Origin: Leptospira soteropolitanensis
GTDB taxonomy: Bacteria > Spirochaetota > Leptospiria > Leptospirales > Leptospiraceae
Assembly (NCBI RefSeq): GCF_026151655.1
Contig: NZ_JAMQPN010000003.1
Coordinates: 124,001-188,000 of the forward strand
Length of the DNA: 64,000 nt
Reading direction: 5' to 3'
A program made the position numbers and the translations under genes. The notes under the pieces are model-generated. The model ran no database searches. It was not told where the DNA came from and worked only from the letters and a program-made list of their open reading frames with translations. How positions within the stretch are numbered: position 1 is the first letter of the stretch; each line of letters starts with the position of its first letter. Of the stretch, positions 7,542-16,588 are shown one piece after another.

Positions 7542-9365
7542 ATGAGAATATCCGTTCCGCACGATCATTTTTTGCAATTAACAACAAAAGAAACCTTAGG
7601 AAGGTCTTCAGGGATTATCTTACAAAAAGAAGCCTTGTCTATCATGAAGACAGTGGAAGTGCAAAGTTCTCGTGAAAACATTGAAGCAGGTCATTTGTTT
7701 CGCCCAACTGATCCCAATTTTGAAAAACTGAAAATGGATCGTGAAACAGCATTGGATGCTATGTGGCAACTTATTGACTATGGTTTAACCACACAACTCT
7801 TTGAAATTAAGTTTGATGCAGATCTTGGTGAATTGCGATTAGTGACTTTTCTCGTAGGGCTTCCTGGTGGAATGCCTCTAGAGGAGCCATATAAATTACT
7901 GATAGCAAGATCGACAGATCACCTATTTCAATATATTCAAGCTAAAAGAATTTTAACAGAGGATACTTGGCGTATTGTTCTGAACAAATTAGCAGATATT
8001 GATTATAAAGAGGAAAGTGGTTCTGGTGATGAATTAGATCGTTTATTAGACCCGAAGCAATTCCCCTTACAACCGTCAGCTGAGATGTTGAAACGTTCGA
8101 GAGGACTCATTGTTGATGAATTTGATGCCGATCCTCGAACCATTGTTTTGCCTCATGTTGGATTTTACTTTGTGCCGGAAATAGAAGCAGCAAATTTTTT
8201 ACAAATTGCCAATGAGTATTTGGTGACCAAAGTAGAGCCCTTGGCGAAGGCTTTTGATACAGAAATTCGATTGGCTTTCGATAGAATTCATTCAACTACT
8301 CCAGTAGCCAGTATAAACTCCGAACCGAATGAAATAGATCTGATCCGTTCAAAAATTGATACATTGTATGAATTTAAGGAGATACTCAAAGAAAATGGAT
8401 TTTATCCTTTAGTCCATAATCTACGAAAGGTGGCTGAATTGGCTGCCAAGTATGCAGAAGTAGAAAAAAAACGAGAAGTAGATAGGCTTTTAAAAGTTTA
8501 TATGAAGATGTTGGATAGCCAATTTGATTTCGATTCCAGGTTACTTCGCATTAACTTGGAAAAGGATAACGAACATGATACAATCATTGTAGATCTACTC
8601 CGAAAAAATCCAAAAGTCCTTTCTGCCGAATGGTTTGATCAGGATGCAAAAATTGCAGTCTTTGTAAATAATAATCAGAATAACATCAAAGACATTAATC
8701 AACTTATCTTTCAAAATTATAGGTTTACTACAGAACACATTTTATATCTGAAAGCAATCATCGAATTAAACGAAAAGGAATTAAAACCTTTATTTAAGGA
8801 TGATGAGTTTGTTAAGACCTATGGTAAAAATTTACAATCAGTATATTTTAAATATATTCCTTGGTTTTACAAACTCTTCTATTTTTTGGGTGTGACACCA
8901 ATTGTGAATTCTGGTTATGCAAAAGCAAAATCAATTCTAACTTATGCACAAATGGATCGCCAATTCTTGTATCAAAAACGACGCGAGAATTATTATAAGA
9001 AGAAACTAAGGGAAAGGGAAGATCGTTTAGAAAAAGAGAAAAAACAACAGCTAAAACGGGCTTTGGTTTCTGCTCTGAGTGATGCCTATTTTCAGAAGAA
9101 TTGTTTGCCTTCCGTGGATTGGCTCGGTTCTAACTATCCTGCTTTTTCTGCTGAGACCTTAGAGAAAATGATTCCTGATTTCGCTTTTGTTTCCACAACA
9201 GGAAAAACAGTAAAACCAAATTCCATTATTTTGTTTCCGAATTCTCCCGAATTCGATTCGCTTAACAAACGTTTGAAGGAGTTGTTTAATCAGTGGACGA
9301 GAGGAGAAATTGATCCTCCAGTAGAAGATCCTGAATTATTAGTTCAAATTCGTGGGTTGATATAA
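7542..9365 (+). CDS. Hypothetical 607-residue protein
   Basis: No family is recognised. The protein has no signal peptide. The middle is rich in charged residues, and a stretch near residues 480-515 (KRRENYYKKKLREREDRLE) is a strongly basic probable coiled coil. An in-frame ATG at 7644 (MKTVEVQSSREN) is an alternative start; neither start has a convincing ribosome-binding site. It is the last gene of the tightly packed efp unit, 3 bases after the second SDR, and is convergent with corA. It is probably a cytoplasmic genus-level protein. Confidence 0.7.
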   Translation: MRISVPHDHFLQLTTKETLGRSSGIILQKEALSIMKTVEVQSSRENIEAGHLFRPTDPNFEKLKMDRETALDAMWQLIDYGLTTQLFEIKFDADLGELRLVTFLVGLPGGMPLEEPYKLLIARSTDHLFQYIQAKRILTEDTWRIVLNKLADIDYKEESGSGDELDRLLDPKQFPLQPSAEMLKRSRGLIVDEFDADPRTIVLPHVGFYFVPEIEAANFLQIANEYLVTKVEPLAKAFDTEIRLAFDRIHSTTPVASINSEPNEIDLIRSKIDTLYEFKEILKENGFYPLVHNLRKVAELAAKYAEVEKKREVDRLLKVYMKMLDSQFDFDSRLLRINLEKDNEHDTIIVDLLRKNPKVLSAEWFDQDAKIAVFVNNNQNNIKDINQLIFQNYRFTTEHILYLKAIIELNEKELKPLFKDDEFVKTYGKNLQSVYFKYIPWFYKLFYFLGVTPIVNSGYAKAKSILTYAQMDRQFLYQKRRENYYKKKLREREDRLEKEKKQQLKRALVSALSDAYFQKNCLPSVDWLGSNYPAFSAETLEKMIPDFAFVSTTGKTVKPNSIILFPNSPEFDSLNKRLKELFNQWTRGEIDPPVEDPELLVQIRGLI

Positions 9366-9367
9366 AA

Positions 9368-10327
9368 TCAATACCAACGTTTGATCCTAAAATAGATTAA
9401 CATTAGGATCCCTAAAAACCCCATAGCACCAAGTGCAGTAATAAAACCATACTCCCACTCGAGAGTGGGGATATGGCGAAAGTTCATTCCGTAAATTCCT
9501 GCTACTAGTGACATGGGTAACATGATGGCAGTCATAATCGTGAGAATTTTCATGATCTCGTTAGTTTTACGAGTGGAAATGGCAATGTGAGCTTCTAGAG
9601 CTGAGGATATAGATTCTATATTGCTATCCACTAGTTCCAAAATGCGTAGGGAATGGTCACGTACGTCTCGAAAGAATGCATCGGCCTCATCGCTAAAAAA
9701 ACTGTTTTTGATTTTTTCTAAGTCTTCTAATACTTCTTTATTTTGTAACATTCCTTTTTTGATAGAAAGAAGACTGGCTCTCAAACTATAAACGTTACTG
9801 ATGTCTAAAGATTTTGCATTTCCAAAAATTTGTTCTTCAAAATGTTCAATTCTTTCTTCAATTTTTTGAGTGATTGCCAATGTATGATCTGTTTCAATAT
9901 CCAAAATTTTATGGACTATAAATTCATAACCGCGTGCAAGAATTTTATTATTAACCTTCCACTGGTCTATGATATCGCCTATGCTATCTCGATAATCGAG
10001 TGTCAAAGAAATGATTTGGTTTGGTGTTAATATAAAGTTAAAGTTTTTTTGAGTGAGTTGGTTTCTTTCAAAATGAAAACCACGGAATACAAAAAAAATA
10101 TAATTGGGAAAAATTTCTAATTTGATTCGACTATTGGGATTTAGAATGTCTTCAATTGTTAATTGGTGGATATCATGTTTTTGGAAAAGAAACATGAGTT
10201 TTTCTTCATTCTCTGCTGTGATATGAATCCAATGTTTCGGGTGTCTATGGGAAACGGGGAGCGGCCTATCGAGGAGGACCTCGTCTTTACTTGAGGGAGT
10301 TAAAATATAATTAAATAAACCTGGCAT
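9368..10327 (-). CDS. corA: CorA-family magnesium/cobalt transporter
   Basis: CorA forms a pentameric inner-membrane channel for Mg2+ and related divalent ions. The 319-residue protein has the usual long soluble N-terminal domain with a helical stalk, then two C-terminal membrane helices. The signature GMN lies at 280-282 (YGMNF) after the first helix, and the protein ends in a basic tail (RIKRWY). Its ATG abuts the stop codon of the upstream M61 peptidase gene with no gap, so the two are probably translationally coupled. Confidence 0.93.
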   Translation of the reverse strand: MPGLFNYILTPSSKDEVLLDRPLPVSHRHPKHWIHITAENEEKLMFLFQKHDIHQLTIEDILNPNSRIKLEIFPNYIFFVFRGFHFERNQLTQKNFNFILTPNQIISLTLDYRDSIGDIIDQWKVNNKILARGYEFIVHKILDIETDHTLAITQKIEERIEHFEEQIFGNAKSLDISNVYSLRASLLSIKKGMLQNKEVLEDLEKIKNSFFSDEADAFFRDVRDHSLRILELVDSNIESISSALEAHIAISTRKTNEIMKILTIMTAIMLPMSLVAGIYGMNFRHIPTLEWEYGFITALGAMGFLGILMLIYFRIKRWY

Positions 10328-12106
10328 TTACACTACATTCCTTAAAAAAAATTCTCTGAGCTCTTTTTTGTCTTCTGTACAGTCTTCTGCGATGACAAAC
10401 TTTTTTGTTTTGTAATACTCTGACGCAGTAATCATTGTTTCTTTGATTTTCCCTGACCTTGAAAGGATAAGATGAAACTTCTCACCGGGGCCTAGGTTTT
10501 TTTCCAGTTTTTGTAAGGTGTTCGGAGTAGCTCTTTTTCCATTGATGGCGAGGATTTCGTCATCTAACATCAAATCGAATGATTCTAAATTTGATTTGTG
10601 AAGTAGTTTTTGAATATAGAGGTTTCCATTTTTTTCTTTTGTTTTGAAACCAGTCTCTCCCACCATATCTGTTTGGATTCTTTGAATTCCAATGATATCT
10701 AAATAATGGTCCACAGGAATTGGTTTTGGGGACTCTAAATATTCATTAAATTCTGTTTTGAGATCCACTCCAGTGACATCTCTGACAGTATCAAAAAATT
10801 CCTGTTTGGTGAATCCTCTTTTCTTTGTTTTAACAAAAACTTCGTTTAGTTTATGGAAGACGTGGCGAATGGTTTTCCTTTCTTTGGACTCTTTTAACAA
10901 AAACAAATTCATACATAATGCAATAACACCACCTTTTGTATAATAAGAAACGGTTATGTTATGGCTATTCCCATTTCGCTTATAATACTTTGTCCAAGCT
11001 GTAAAAGAGGATTCTTCTAAACTCATCCAAAAGTCTGCGTCATTGTCTTCCAGTGCGAATATATCGGATTGGAGTTTGGATAGGTATTCTTCTTTTGATA
11101 AAAAACCGGAATGATACAGAAAATAGGCATCGTAAAAACTAGTAAATCCTTCCGCTATCCATAACTCTCTTGTTAGGTTGGGTTTTTGATAATCAAAGGG
11201 ACCTAGTGCTATCGGACGGATTCGTTTAATATTCCAAAGGTGAAAATATTCGTGAGATAAAAGTTCGAGTAACTTTTTATACTCCTCTTCATCGGAAATG
11301 AGTTCTGGGTTAAAATAATTAATGCTTGATGCTCTATGTTCTAAACCACCATAAGCCGGTAAACTTAAGTTAAGAACAAATAAATAGTATGGATTTGGGC
11401 TTTCCATCATCCATTCAATTTGTGTTTCGGTAATTATTTTTAAGTCATGGGCTAACTTCGTTTTAAAATCGAAGTTTATCTCACCTTCGATGAGTAATTC
11501 ATGTTTGGTGGTTCCTGCGGTAAAAAATAAAGAATTTTGTTTGCTTAAGTGAAAAGGGGAATCGAATAATTCGTCAAAATTCTCTGCATAGAAGAGATGA
11601 GAATCGTTTTGGCTGCGAGTTAAGCTGGAATAAACATAAGGGAAATGGTTAGAAACATGAAATTGAACACTAGAGGGTTGCTCCAGTTTCCCTTCGGGAT
11701 ACAAAAAAAGTGCAGGTGGGTTAATAAATCCAAAATCAGTTTCGAGGTAATTTGTCCTGACGGTAAAGTCTTCAAATGCATAGATAATGTAAGAAATTTC
11801 AATTTCACCTGGTAGGTTTTTGAGTTTCCAACGGTGTAAATCTACCATTTCCCAAGAAACGGGTTCGTTTGTTTTAGAGTTTTTGACTTCGAATTTATGT
11901 AAGTGGGTGCCGTAGTCTCGGATCATATAAGATCCAGGAGTCCAACAAGGCAAACAGAAGGTCATTTCCGATTCTACTGTTTTTACGTGGAGCTTTACTT
12001 GGAAGTAGTGTTTGAAGAGATCAAAAATGGAAACTTCAAAATCCAGTTGGAGCGGGTTAGACTGGTTCAGGTTCTCTAAGGTTTTTTCCTCTTGTTCTTT
12101 TGCCAT
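10328..12106 (-). CDS. M61-family metallopeptidase with PDZ domain
   Basis: M61 enzymes are zinc aminopeptidases related to glycyl aminopeptidase. The 592-residue protein has the zinc motif HEYFH at 285-289, followed by WNIKRIRP, and the third ligand region WIAEGF with E319. An N-terminal beta domain (about 20-180) and a C-terminal PDZ domain (about 480-560, with DEILAINGKRA) complete the family architecture. No signal peptide is visible, so it is probably cytoplasmic. It is the first gene of a two-gene unit with corA. Confidence 0.9.
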   Translation of the reverse strand: MAKEQEEKTLENLNQSNPLQLDFEVSIFDLFKHYFQVKLHVKTVESEMTFCLPCWTPGSYMIRDYGTHLHKFEVKNSKTNEPVSWEMVDLHRWKLKNLPGEIEISYIIYAFEDFTVRTNYLETDFGFINPPALFLYPEGKLEQPSSVQFHVSNHFPYVYSSLTRSQNDSHLFYAENFDELFDSPFHLSKQNSLFFTAGTTKHELLIEGEINFDFKTKLAHDLKIITETQIEWMMESPNPYYLFVLNLSLPAYGGLEHRASSINYFNPELISDEEEYKKLLELLSHEYFHLWNIKRIRPIALGPFDYQKPNLTRELWIAEGFTSFYDAYFLYHSGFLSKEEYLSKLQSDIFALEDNDADFWMSLEESSFTAWTKYYKRNGNSHNITVSYYTKGGVIALCMNLFLLKESKERKTIRHVFHKLNEVFVKTKKRGFTKQEFFDTVRDVTGVDLKTEFNEYLESPKPIPVDHYLDIIGIQRIQTDMVGETGFKTKEKNGNLYIQKLLHKSNLESFDLMLDDEILAINGKRATPNTLQKLEKNLGPGEKFHLILSRSGKIKETMITASEYYKTKKFVIAEDCTEDKKELREFFLRNVV

Positions 12107-12151
12107 ACTTACACTATCTTCTTTTATTTTTAGTTTTGATCAAATGTTTTC

Positions 12152-12180
12152 TTGACGTTATTTCTCGATAGTACTAGAAA
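12152..12180 (+). promoter_or_regulatory. Promoter for the 6S-like RNA
   Basis: TTGACG (12152-12157), a 17-base spacer and TAGAAA (12175-12180) form a good sigma70-type promoter on the plus strand. It points into the structured region and away from the M61 gene. The predicted transcript start is about 12187. Confidence 0.5.
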
Positions 12181-12186
12181 AGGCAT

Positions 12187-12386
12187 AGCTAAGGTATAAG
12201 CAAAGGAGGTGGTCTATTTGGATAGTAGTTGTTACAACAAAAGATTTTTGACTCGCGAGGTGGCTGGGCAATAACGCCTCTAGCTTTGTTGCAAAACCGA
12301 CCAGACACAGTCTTTCCAAGTTCCAGATGGGTGGTCTCCTTTGGGCTTATGCAGTCGCTTGGAAAGATTCCTCTTATTCTTTTTTT
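12187..12386 (+). ncRNA. ssrS: Structured non-coding RNA, probably 6S RNA
   Basis: This gap folds into one long interrupted hairpin of about 180 nt, the size and shape of 6S RNA, which binds RNA polymerase. Pairings seen: 12189-12193 with 12358-12362; 12194-12201 with 12345-12352; 12202-12208 with 12336-12342; a symmetric GTGGT/GTGGT internal loop; 12214-12221 with 12323-12330; then a large central bubble; then CAACAAAAG (12235-12243) with CTTTGTTG and an apical GAGGTG/CGCCTC stem. Several pairs are G-U, which would be A-C on the other strand, so the plus strand is the RNA. A sigma70-type promoter precedes it and a T-run (12380-12386) follows. The name is inferred from the architecture, not from sequence identity. 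Confidence 0.58.
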
Positions 12387-12438
12387 ATCCTAAAAACTCT
12401 TTAGGAATTCACCTTGAGTGTATTTATCACTGAAACAC

Positions 12439-14499
12439 CTATAAATTAAATTTTAGTAAAACTTCAGAAAGTTTTGAACTAATTCCTGTCATACGAACCG
12501 AATTGGCAGACATAGTTTCCGATTGTTCAGATAACACTTGCGACCCATTGGAAATATTTATGGTCATATTTGATAATTCATAAGTGGCTCTTTTTTGTTC
12601 TTCTGTTGATTGTTGGATGGACTCAACAAGGGAAGTGATTTCTTCGATTTCAGTGTAAATTTGATCCGTTTTTGTTTTCTGATCCTGGATGAGGGGAACG
12701 ATATCTTTTGCCTTATCAAAAATTATAGATACTTCTCGTATGATCTCACGAAGTAAATCGATGAGTTTTGTGACTTGGTTCCCGCCATTTTGGATCGATT
12801 CTAAGGCTTCTACGGATAAAGTGTTAATTTGCGAAACAGATTCTGCTGCCTGTGAAGCTAATTTAGAAATTTCTTCTGCTACGACGGCAAACCCACGGCC
12901 GGATTCACCAGCTCTAGCTGCTTCAATAGCAGCATTTAACGCAAGTAAACTTGTCTTTTCGGAAATATTTGAAATAACGTCAGAAAATTCAGTAATGGCT
13001 AACGACTTTTCTTGGATTTCTTCGATGGCCTTAGAAGTAAGACCCGCCATATTTCGTCCTTCTTCTGCTTTTTGATTGGCCCCAACGGCAATTTCTCCAA
13101 AGGACTCTACTTCGGAGGTAATTTTTTGCACCAAAGTTTGGATGGCATGGAGCGAATTGTTAATAGACTTGGAATTGTTAACCGCTTGTTGTACATTGGA
13201 ATTGATTGTTTCGGAAGAAGCATTGAGTTCTTCCACTGTGGCGCTCGCTTCTTCTGATGAGGCAGCTTGGCTTTGGGCCAAATCAGAAAGTTCAATGATT
13301 GTATTTTCCATAAATTTGGAGGTCTCGGTGAGATCTGATCCAGATGTTTGCGCCACACTTAATATATGCCTAATGTTAGTCACCATCCCCACTACAGCTT
13401 CTACCAAGTGACCAATTTCATCTTTTTTCTCATCAACGATTTCTTTCGATAAATTCCCGTTAGCTGCATCTTTAGTAAATCCAATCAACGATTGTAACCT
13501 TTTATCTACTAAATTGCGAAAGATGATCATATTTGCTAGAGTGGAAAAAAGAATTCCGATGGCACCGAGAATTAGAGCGATCCAGAAAATGAATTGGATT
13601 TCGTTTGTGATTCGTGTTTGTGGGTAAGAAACGCGAAGTGTCCAGGGTGCGGTATTTTCGATTAGTTGTATAGGCAAACTCACATGAAAATATCCCGAAT
13701 CGGAGTAAGTTTGTTTTTCTTTAGAAGACATTGCTAAATTAATATATTTGTCTTCTTCATCCTTCCATTGTACATCCTTCTCATCTGGATGGAGTCCATT
13801 AAATAATACGTAACCATTGCTAGCAACGAGAGTGATCTTTACTGTTCCATCTAGGATTTTTAAATTTTTGAGATAAGTCCGAATGGTTGCTAAAGAAAGG
13901 TCTGCTCCTGCTATTCCTATAAAATTTTGATTTCTTAGGATGGGATATACAAGAGAAATCATAGTTATATCTTTTCCATCCACTTTATAATCAAATGGAG
14001 GAATGAGTTCAGGTTTTTTGTTTTTTTTTGGTAGTTGGTAAAAATCGGACTCAGGAAGGTCAAATCCAACTACAGGTTCAATAATAATTGTGTTATTTGC
14101 TTTTACTGCATAAGGTATAAATCTACCGGAATTGTCATGAAATTTCGCATTACGATAGTTAGAGTCCCTGCCATCAAAAGCATTCGGTTCAAAAACTACA
14201 TAGGTGCCAAGGATGGATTCATTGGATGCAGTCATTACATTTAAAACTTTGAAAACACGTTCCCGGTCTAAAATATTTGGTTCTTCAAGGATTTGTTTTA
14301 ACAAATAGGCTTCGCCCAGTGGGGCCGATAAATAATCTCCTACATCGAGTGAAATTTTGTCGGCGAGGATGGAGATATTTTCCAACGCACCTTCTTTTGC
14401 ATTTTTGTAAATGACATAAGAGATAAGTGTGAGGATAATTCCTAACGAAAAAAAGGTGATGATGGAAGAACCTAGTGCTAACTTTTGTTTGATGCTCAT
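12439..14499 (-). CDS. Methyl-accepting chemotaxis protein with periplasmic Cache domain
   Basis: A 686-residue chemoreceptor. It has an N-terminal membrane helix (about 8-32), a periplasmic double-Cache-like sensor region (about 35-300, with [15 protein letters not shown] and a PYAV segment typical of dCache_1), a second helix (about 300-325), HAMP, and the cytoplasmic signalling domain. The conserved hairpin tip for CheA/CheW contact is visible ([19 protein letters not shown], then [11 protein letters not shown]). It senses an unknown small molecule, perhaps an amino or organic acid. It is transcribed alone, converging on the 6S-like RNA. Confidence 0.93.
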   Translation of the reverse strand: MSIKQKLALGSSIITFFSLGIILTLISYVIYKNAKEGALENISILADKISLDVGDYLSAPLGEAYLLKQILEEPNILDRERVFKVLNVMTASNESILGTYVVFEPNAFDGRDSNYRNAKFHDNSGRFIPYAVKANNTIIIEPVVGFDLPESDFYQLPKKNKKPELIPPFDYKVDGKDITMISLVYPILRNQNFIGIAGADLSLATIRTYLKNLKILDGTVKITLVASNGYVLFNGLHPDEKDVQWKDEEDKYINLAMSSKEKQTYSDSGYFHVSLPIQLIENTAPWTLRVSYPQTRITNEIQFIFWIALILGAIGILFSTLANMIIFRNLVDKRLQSLIGFTKDAANGNLSKEIVDEKKDEIGHLVEAVVGMVTNIRHILSVAQTSGSDLTETSKFMENTIIELSDLAQSQAASSEEASATVEELNASSETINSNVQQAVNNSKSINNSLHAIQTLVQKITSEVESFGEIAVGANQKAEEGRNMAGLTSKAIEEIQEKSLAITEFSDVISNISEKTSLLALNAAIEAARAGESGRGFAVVAEEISKLASQAAESVSQINTLSVEALESIQNGGNQVTKLIDLLREIIREVSIIFDKAKDIVPLIQDQKTKTDQIYTEIEEITSLVESIQQSTEEQKRATYELSNMTINISNGSQVLSEQSETMSANSVRMTGISSKLSEVLLKFNL

Positions 14500-14555
14500 T
14501 CTCTTGGATTTCTGTTCCTAAGTGAATGTTACCATATATAGAATTAGTTGTTTTC

Positions 14556-14912
14556 TCAACTCATTTCTAAAAGAGACTCTAGTTTTTCTGGATAGCTGCT
14601 TGCTCCTAAGAGATTGCCGTCAGGATCTAAAAAATAAACAGTATATTCTGTTCGGCTTTGGACTTTGGTTTGTTTTAAAAACTGAGTCCACTTGGATTTT
14701 TCGAATTCTTGATAGGAAAAAACAAGGGCACGGGGGGACTTATTTTCCCCTTCTTCTAACATAACGAGGATAGAGCCGAACTCGATCCAAACGGAACGTA
14801 AAATCCCTGATTCATAATGGAATTCTTTAATTTTTTTGGAACCTGGAATTTTTAGGTAAAATTCGGCTAATCGGGATGGGTTTGCTGTACCTATGGCAAT
14901 ATGGTGGATCAT
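14556..14912 (-). CDS. VOC (glyoxalase/dioxygenase) superfamily protein
   Basis: A 118-residue protein with the paired beta-alpha-beta-beta-beta modules of the vicinal oxygen chelate fold. It starts MIHHIAIGTANPSRLAEFY and ends with the typical YFLDPDGNLLGASSY. H3/H4 and the E/D positions could bind a metal, but the substrate is unknown. It is divergent from the small lipoprotein gene, and its stop lies 57 bases before the chemoreceptor start. Confidence 0.8.
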   Translation of the reverse strand: MIHHIAIGTANPSRLAEFYLKIPGSKKIKEFHYESGILRSVWIEFGSILVMLEEGENKSPRALVFSYQEFEKSKWTQFLKQTKVQSRTEYTVYFLDPDGNLLGASSYPEKLESLLEMS

Positions 14913-14977
14913 TTTTTTGTTTTCAAATCTCTTTCTAAAAAAGAAGCTATCATGAAATCTAAGTATCGGAGTTTTTC

Positions 14978-15256
14978 ATGAAAAAATCCCTCATTTTGGC
15001 GCTCGCTCTCGGGCTTTTCTTGGCTAATTGTAAATCCAAAGTGTATACCCAAGAAGAGTGTGAGTCTGCTCTCGCTAGCACTTTTGTTCAAATTGAAGAA
15101 GAAGCTAAAAAGAATCCAGCGGCGGCACCAGTTCTCGCAGGATTACAACAAGGTAAACAAAAAATGATCGATCAGTGTATGGAAGGAAAATTTGATCCTA
15201 ACTGTTTGAAAAATGCTCCAGGCTTTGCTGGCATTATGGGTTGTGTAAAAAAATAA
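14978..15256 (+). CDS. TIGR04454-like small lipoprotein
   Basis: A 92-residue protein with a lipoprotein signal peptide (MKKSLILALALGLFLANC, lipidated cysteine at about 18). The short mature domain has three further cysteines around EECESAL, DQCMEGKFDPNC and MGCVKK. This arrangement matches the Leptospira lipoprotein family TIGR04454. It is probably periplasmic and membrane-anchored, with unknown function. A strong bidirectional terminator follows. Confidence 0.82.
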   Translation: MKKSLILALALGLFLANCKSKVYTQEECESALASTFVQIEEEAKKNPAAAPVLAGLQQGKQKMIDQCMEGKFDPNCLKNAPGFAGIMGCVKK

Positions 15257-15267
15257 TTCTACAGATC

Positions 15268-15570
15268 CTACCGGGGATTCGCATTCCCGGTTTTTGTTTC
15301 CTCTTCTAAACTCTCAAACCCACCTGGTTCTTTGTAACAACCGTGAGTTCTATAAGGACCATCTTCAAAAAATCGAATCAATTGTGCATACCGTTTTCCT
15401 TCCCTTAAACATTGTTTGCAAATAAAGGGACGAATGGCCCAGTCTTCACATTCTTCTGGTCGAAAACTAGGGAAGACTCGTAAAAGCGGTTTGGATAATT
15501 CCTCCGAAGGATTGGCCCAAATGACAAAACCAAACAACATAAAGGTTCCCCAAGTCAAATTAAGTTTCAT
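15268..15570 (-). CDS. Small exported Cys-containing hypothetical protein
   Basis: A 100-residue protein with an N-terminal signal peptide (MKLNLTWGTFMLFGFVIWA). The mature part has four cysteines (EECEDWAIRPFICKQCLR and HGCYKEPGG), suggesting disulfides or metal binding outside the cytoplasm. Its last codons overlap the hairpin terminator shared with the convergent lipoprotein gene. No family is recognised. Confidence 0.6.
   Translation of the reverse strand: MKLNLTWGTFMLFGFVIWANPSEELSKPLLRVFPSFRPEECEDWAIRPFICKQCLREGKRYAQLIRFFEDGPYRTHGCYKEPGGFESLEEETKTGNANPR
15270..15296. terminator. Bidirectional rho-independent terminator
   Basis: A 9-bp GC-rich stem (15270-15278 with 15283-15291, ACCGGGGAT/ATTCCCGGT, one G-T) with a four-base loop is followed by TTTTTG. 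It ends the plus-strand lipoprotein gene and lies in the final codons of the minus-strand gene. Confidence 0.75.
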
Positions 15571-15614
15571 TCAATAAAACTATCGGGATTTACTGCATTT
15601 TTCAAGATGGACTT

Positions 15615-16535
15615 GTGAGAGAAAATACGAGTCCAGAGTGGAAAGGGATAGCGCTTGTGCTTATGGGAGCACTTTTATTTAGCGCAAAGGCTGTGATTGT
15701 TAAGCTGACTTACCGATATGAAATTTCTGCCATCGGATCACTTTTCTTTCGGATGTTGTTTGCGTTTCCCTTTTTAGTTTGGATTGCTTGGAAGGCAGAG
15801 AGAGAAGAAGGTAAAACCATACTTACCAAAAAGGACGTGATCCATGTTATCTTTATGGGAGTTGTAGGATATTACTTAGCTAGTCTTTTTGATTTTTTAG
15901 GACTGAAATACATCAGTGCAGGTCTTGAAAGGATCATCCTTTTTGTTTATCCTACTTTAGTAGTCCTTTTATCGTTTTTATTTTTGAAAAAGAAAATCCA
16001 TCTTAGGGAAGTTTTTTCTCTGATTCTAACCTATACTGGAGTTTTTTTGGCCTACGGACAGGATGTTCAACTTGGCTCTGCGAAAGAAGTAAGTTTGGGG
16101 GCGTTCTTTATTTTACTTTCGGCTCTTACTTATGCCATTTATCTGATGGGGAGTGGTTCCATCATTCCAAAGTTAGGTGCCAAAAAATACACTGCATGGG
16201 CATTGATTATTTCTTCTTTTGCAGTTTTTATTCATTATGCAATCTTTGGAACCTATAAGGAACTTTTGCAACCATTCTCTTTCTACACACTTGCCTTTGT
16301 AATGGGAACTGTAAATACTGTGATCCCAGCCATTTTTGTTTCTGAAGGAATCAAACGAGTTGGCAGCAAAACAGCCGCTATAGTTGGGTCTGTCGGACCG
16401 ATGTCGACTCTTTTTTTGGCATATTGGCTATTAGATGAGCCGATAACTATACTACATAGTATTGGTACTTTATTCGTACTGACTGGAGTTTTTTGGATCA
16501 GTACGGCAAAAAAAGCGAAAGAAGTGTCTGTTTAA
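15615..16535 (+). CDS. DMT-superfamily (EamA) transporter
   Basis: A 306-residue inner-membrane protein with ten predicted helices in two EamA repeats (first about 10-140, second about 155-300). Typical features are GALLFSAKAVIVK in helix 1 and a loop-helix ending with LLDEPITILHSIGTLFVLTGV. These carriers export metabolites or amino acids; the substrate is unknown. The start is a GTG. The next gene begins 53 bases downstream. Confidence 0.9.
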   Translation: MRENTSPEWKGIALVLMGALLFSAKAVIVKLTYRYEISAIGSLFFRMLFAFPFLVWIAWKAEREEGKTILTKKDVIHVIFMGVVGYYLASLFDFLGLKYISAGLERIILFVYPTLVVLLSFLFLKKKIHLREVFSLILTYTGVFLAYGQDVQLGSAKEVSLGAFFILLSALTYAIYLMGSGSIIPKLGAKKYTAWALIISSFAVFIHYAIFGTYKELLQPFSFYTLAFVMGTVNTVIPAIFVSEGIKRVGSKTAAIVGSVGPMSTLFLAYWLLDEPITILHSIGTLFVLTGVFWISTAKKAKEVSV

Positions 16536-16588
16536 GAGAGAAATTTCCTTTCCAATTGTTGAGAATTGATAGAGAATTAAGGATCTAT

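Noticed and set aside
12107..12438. Whether the structured region could be SRP RNA, tmRNA or RNase P RNA
   Set aside because: None of the conserved sequence blocks of those RNAs is visible; the single long hairpin with central bubble fits 6S RNA better.
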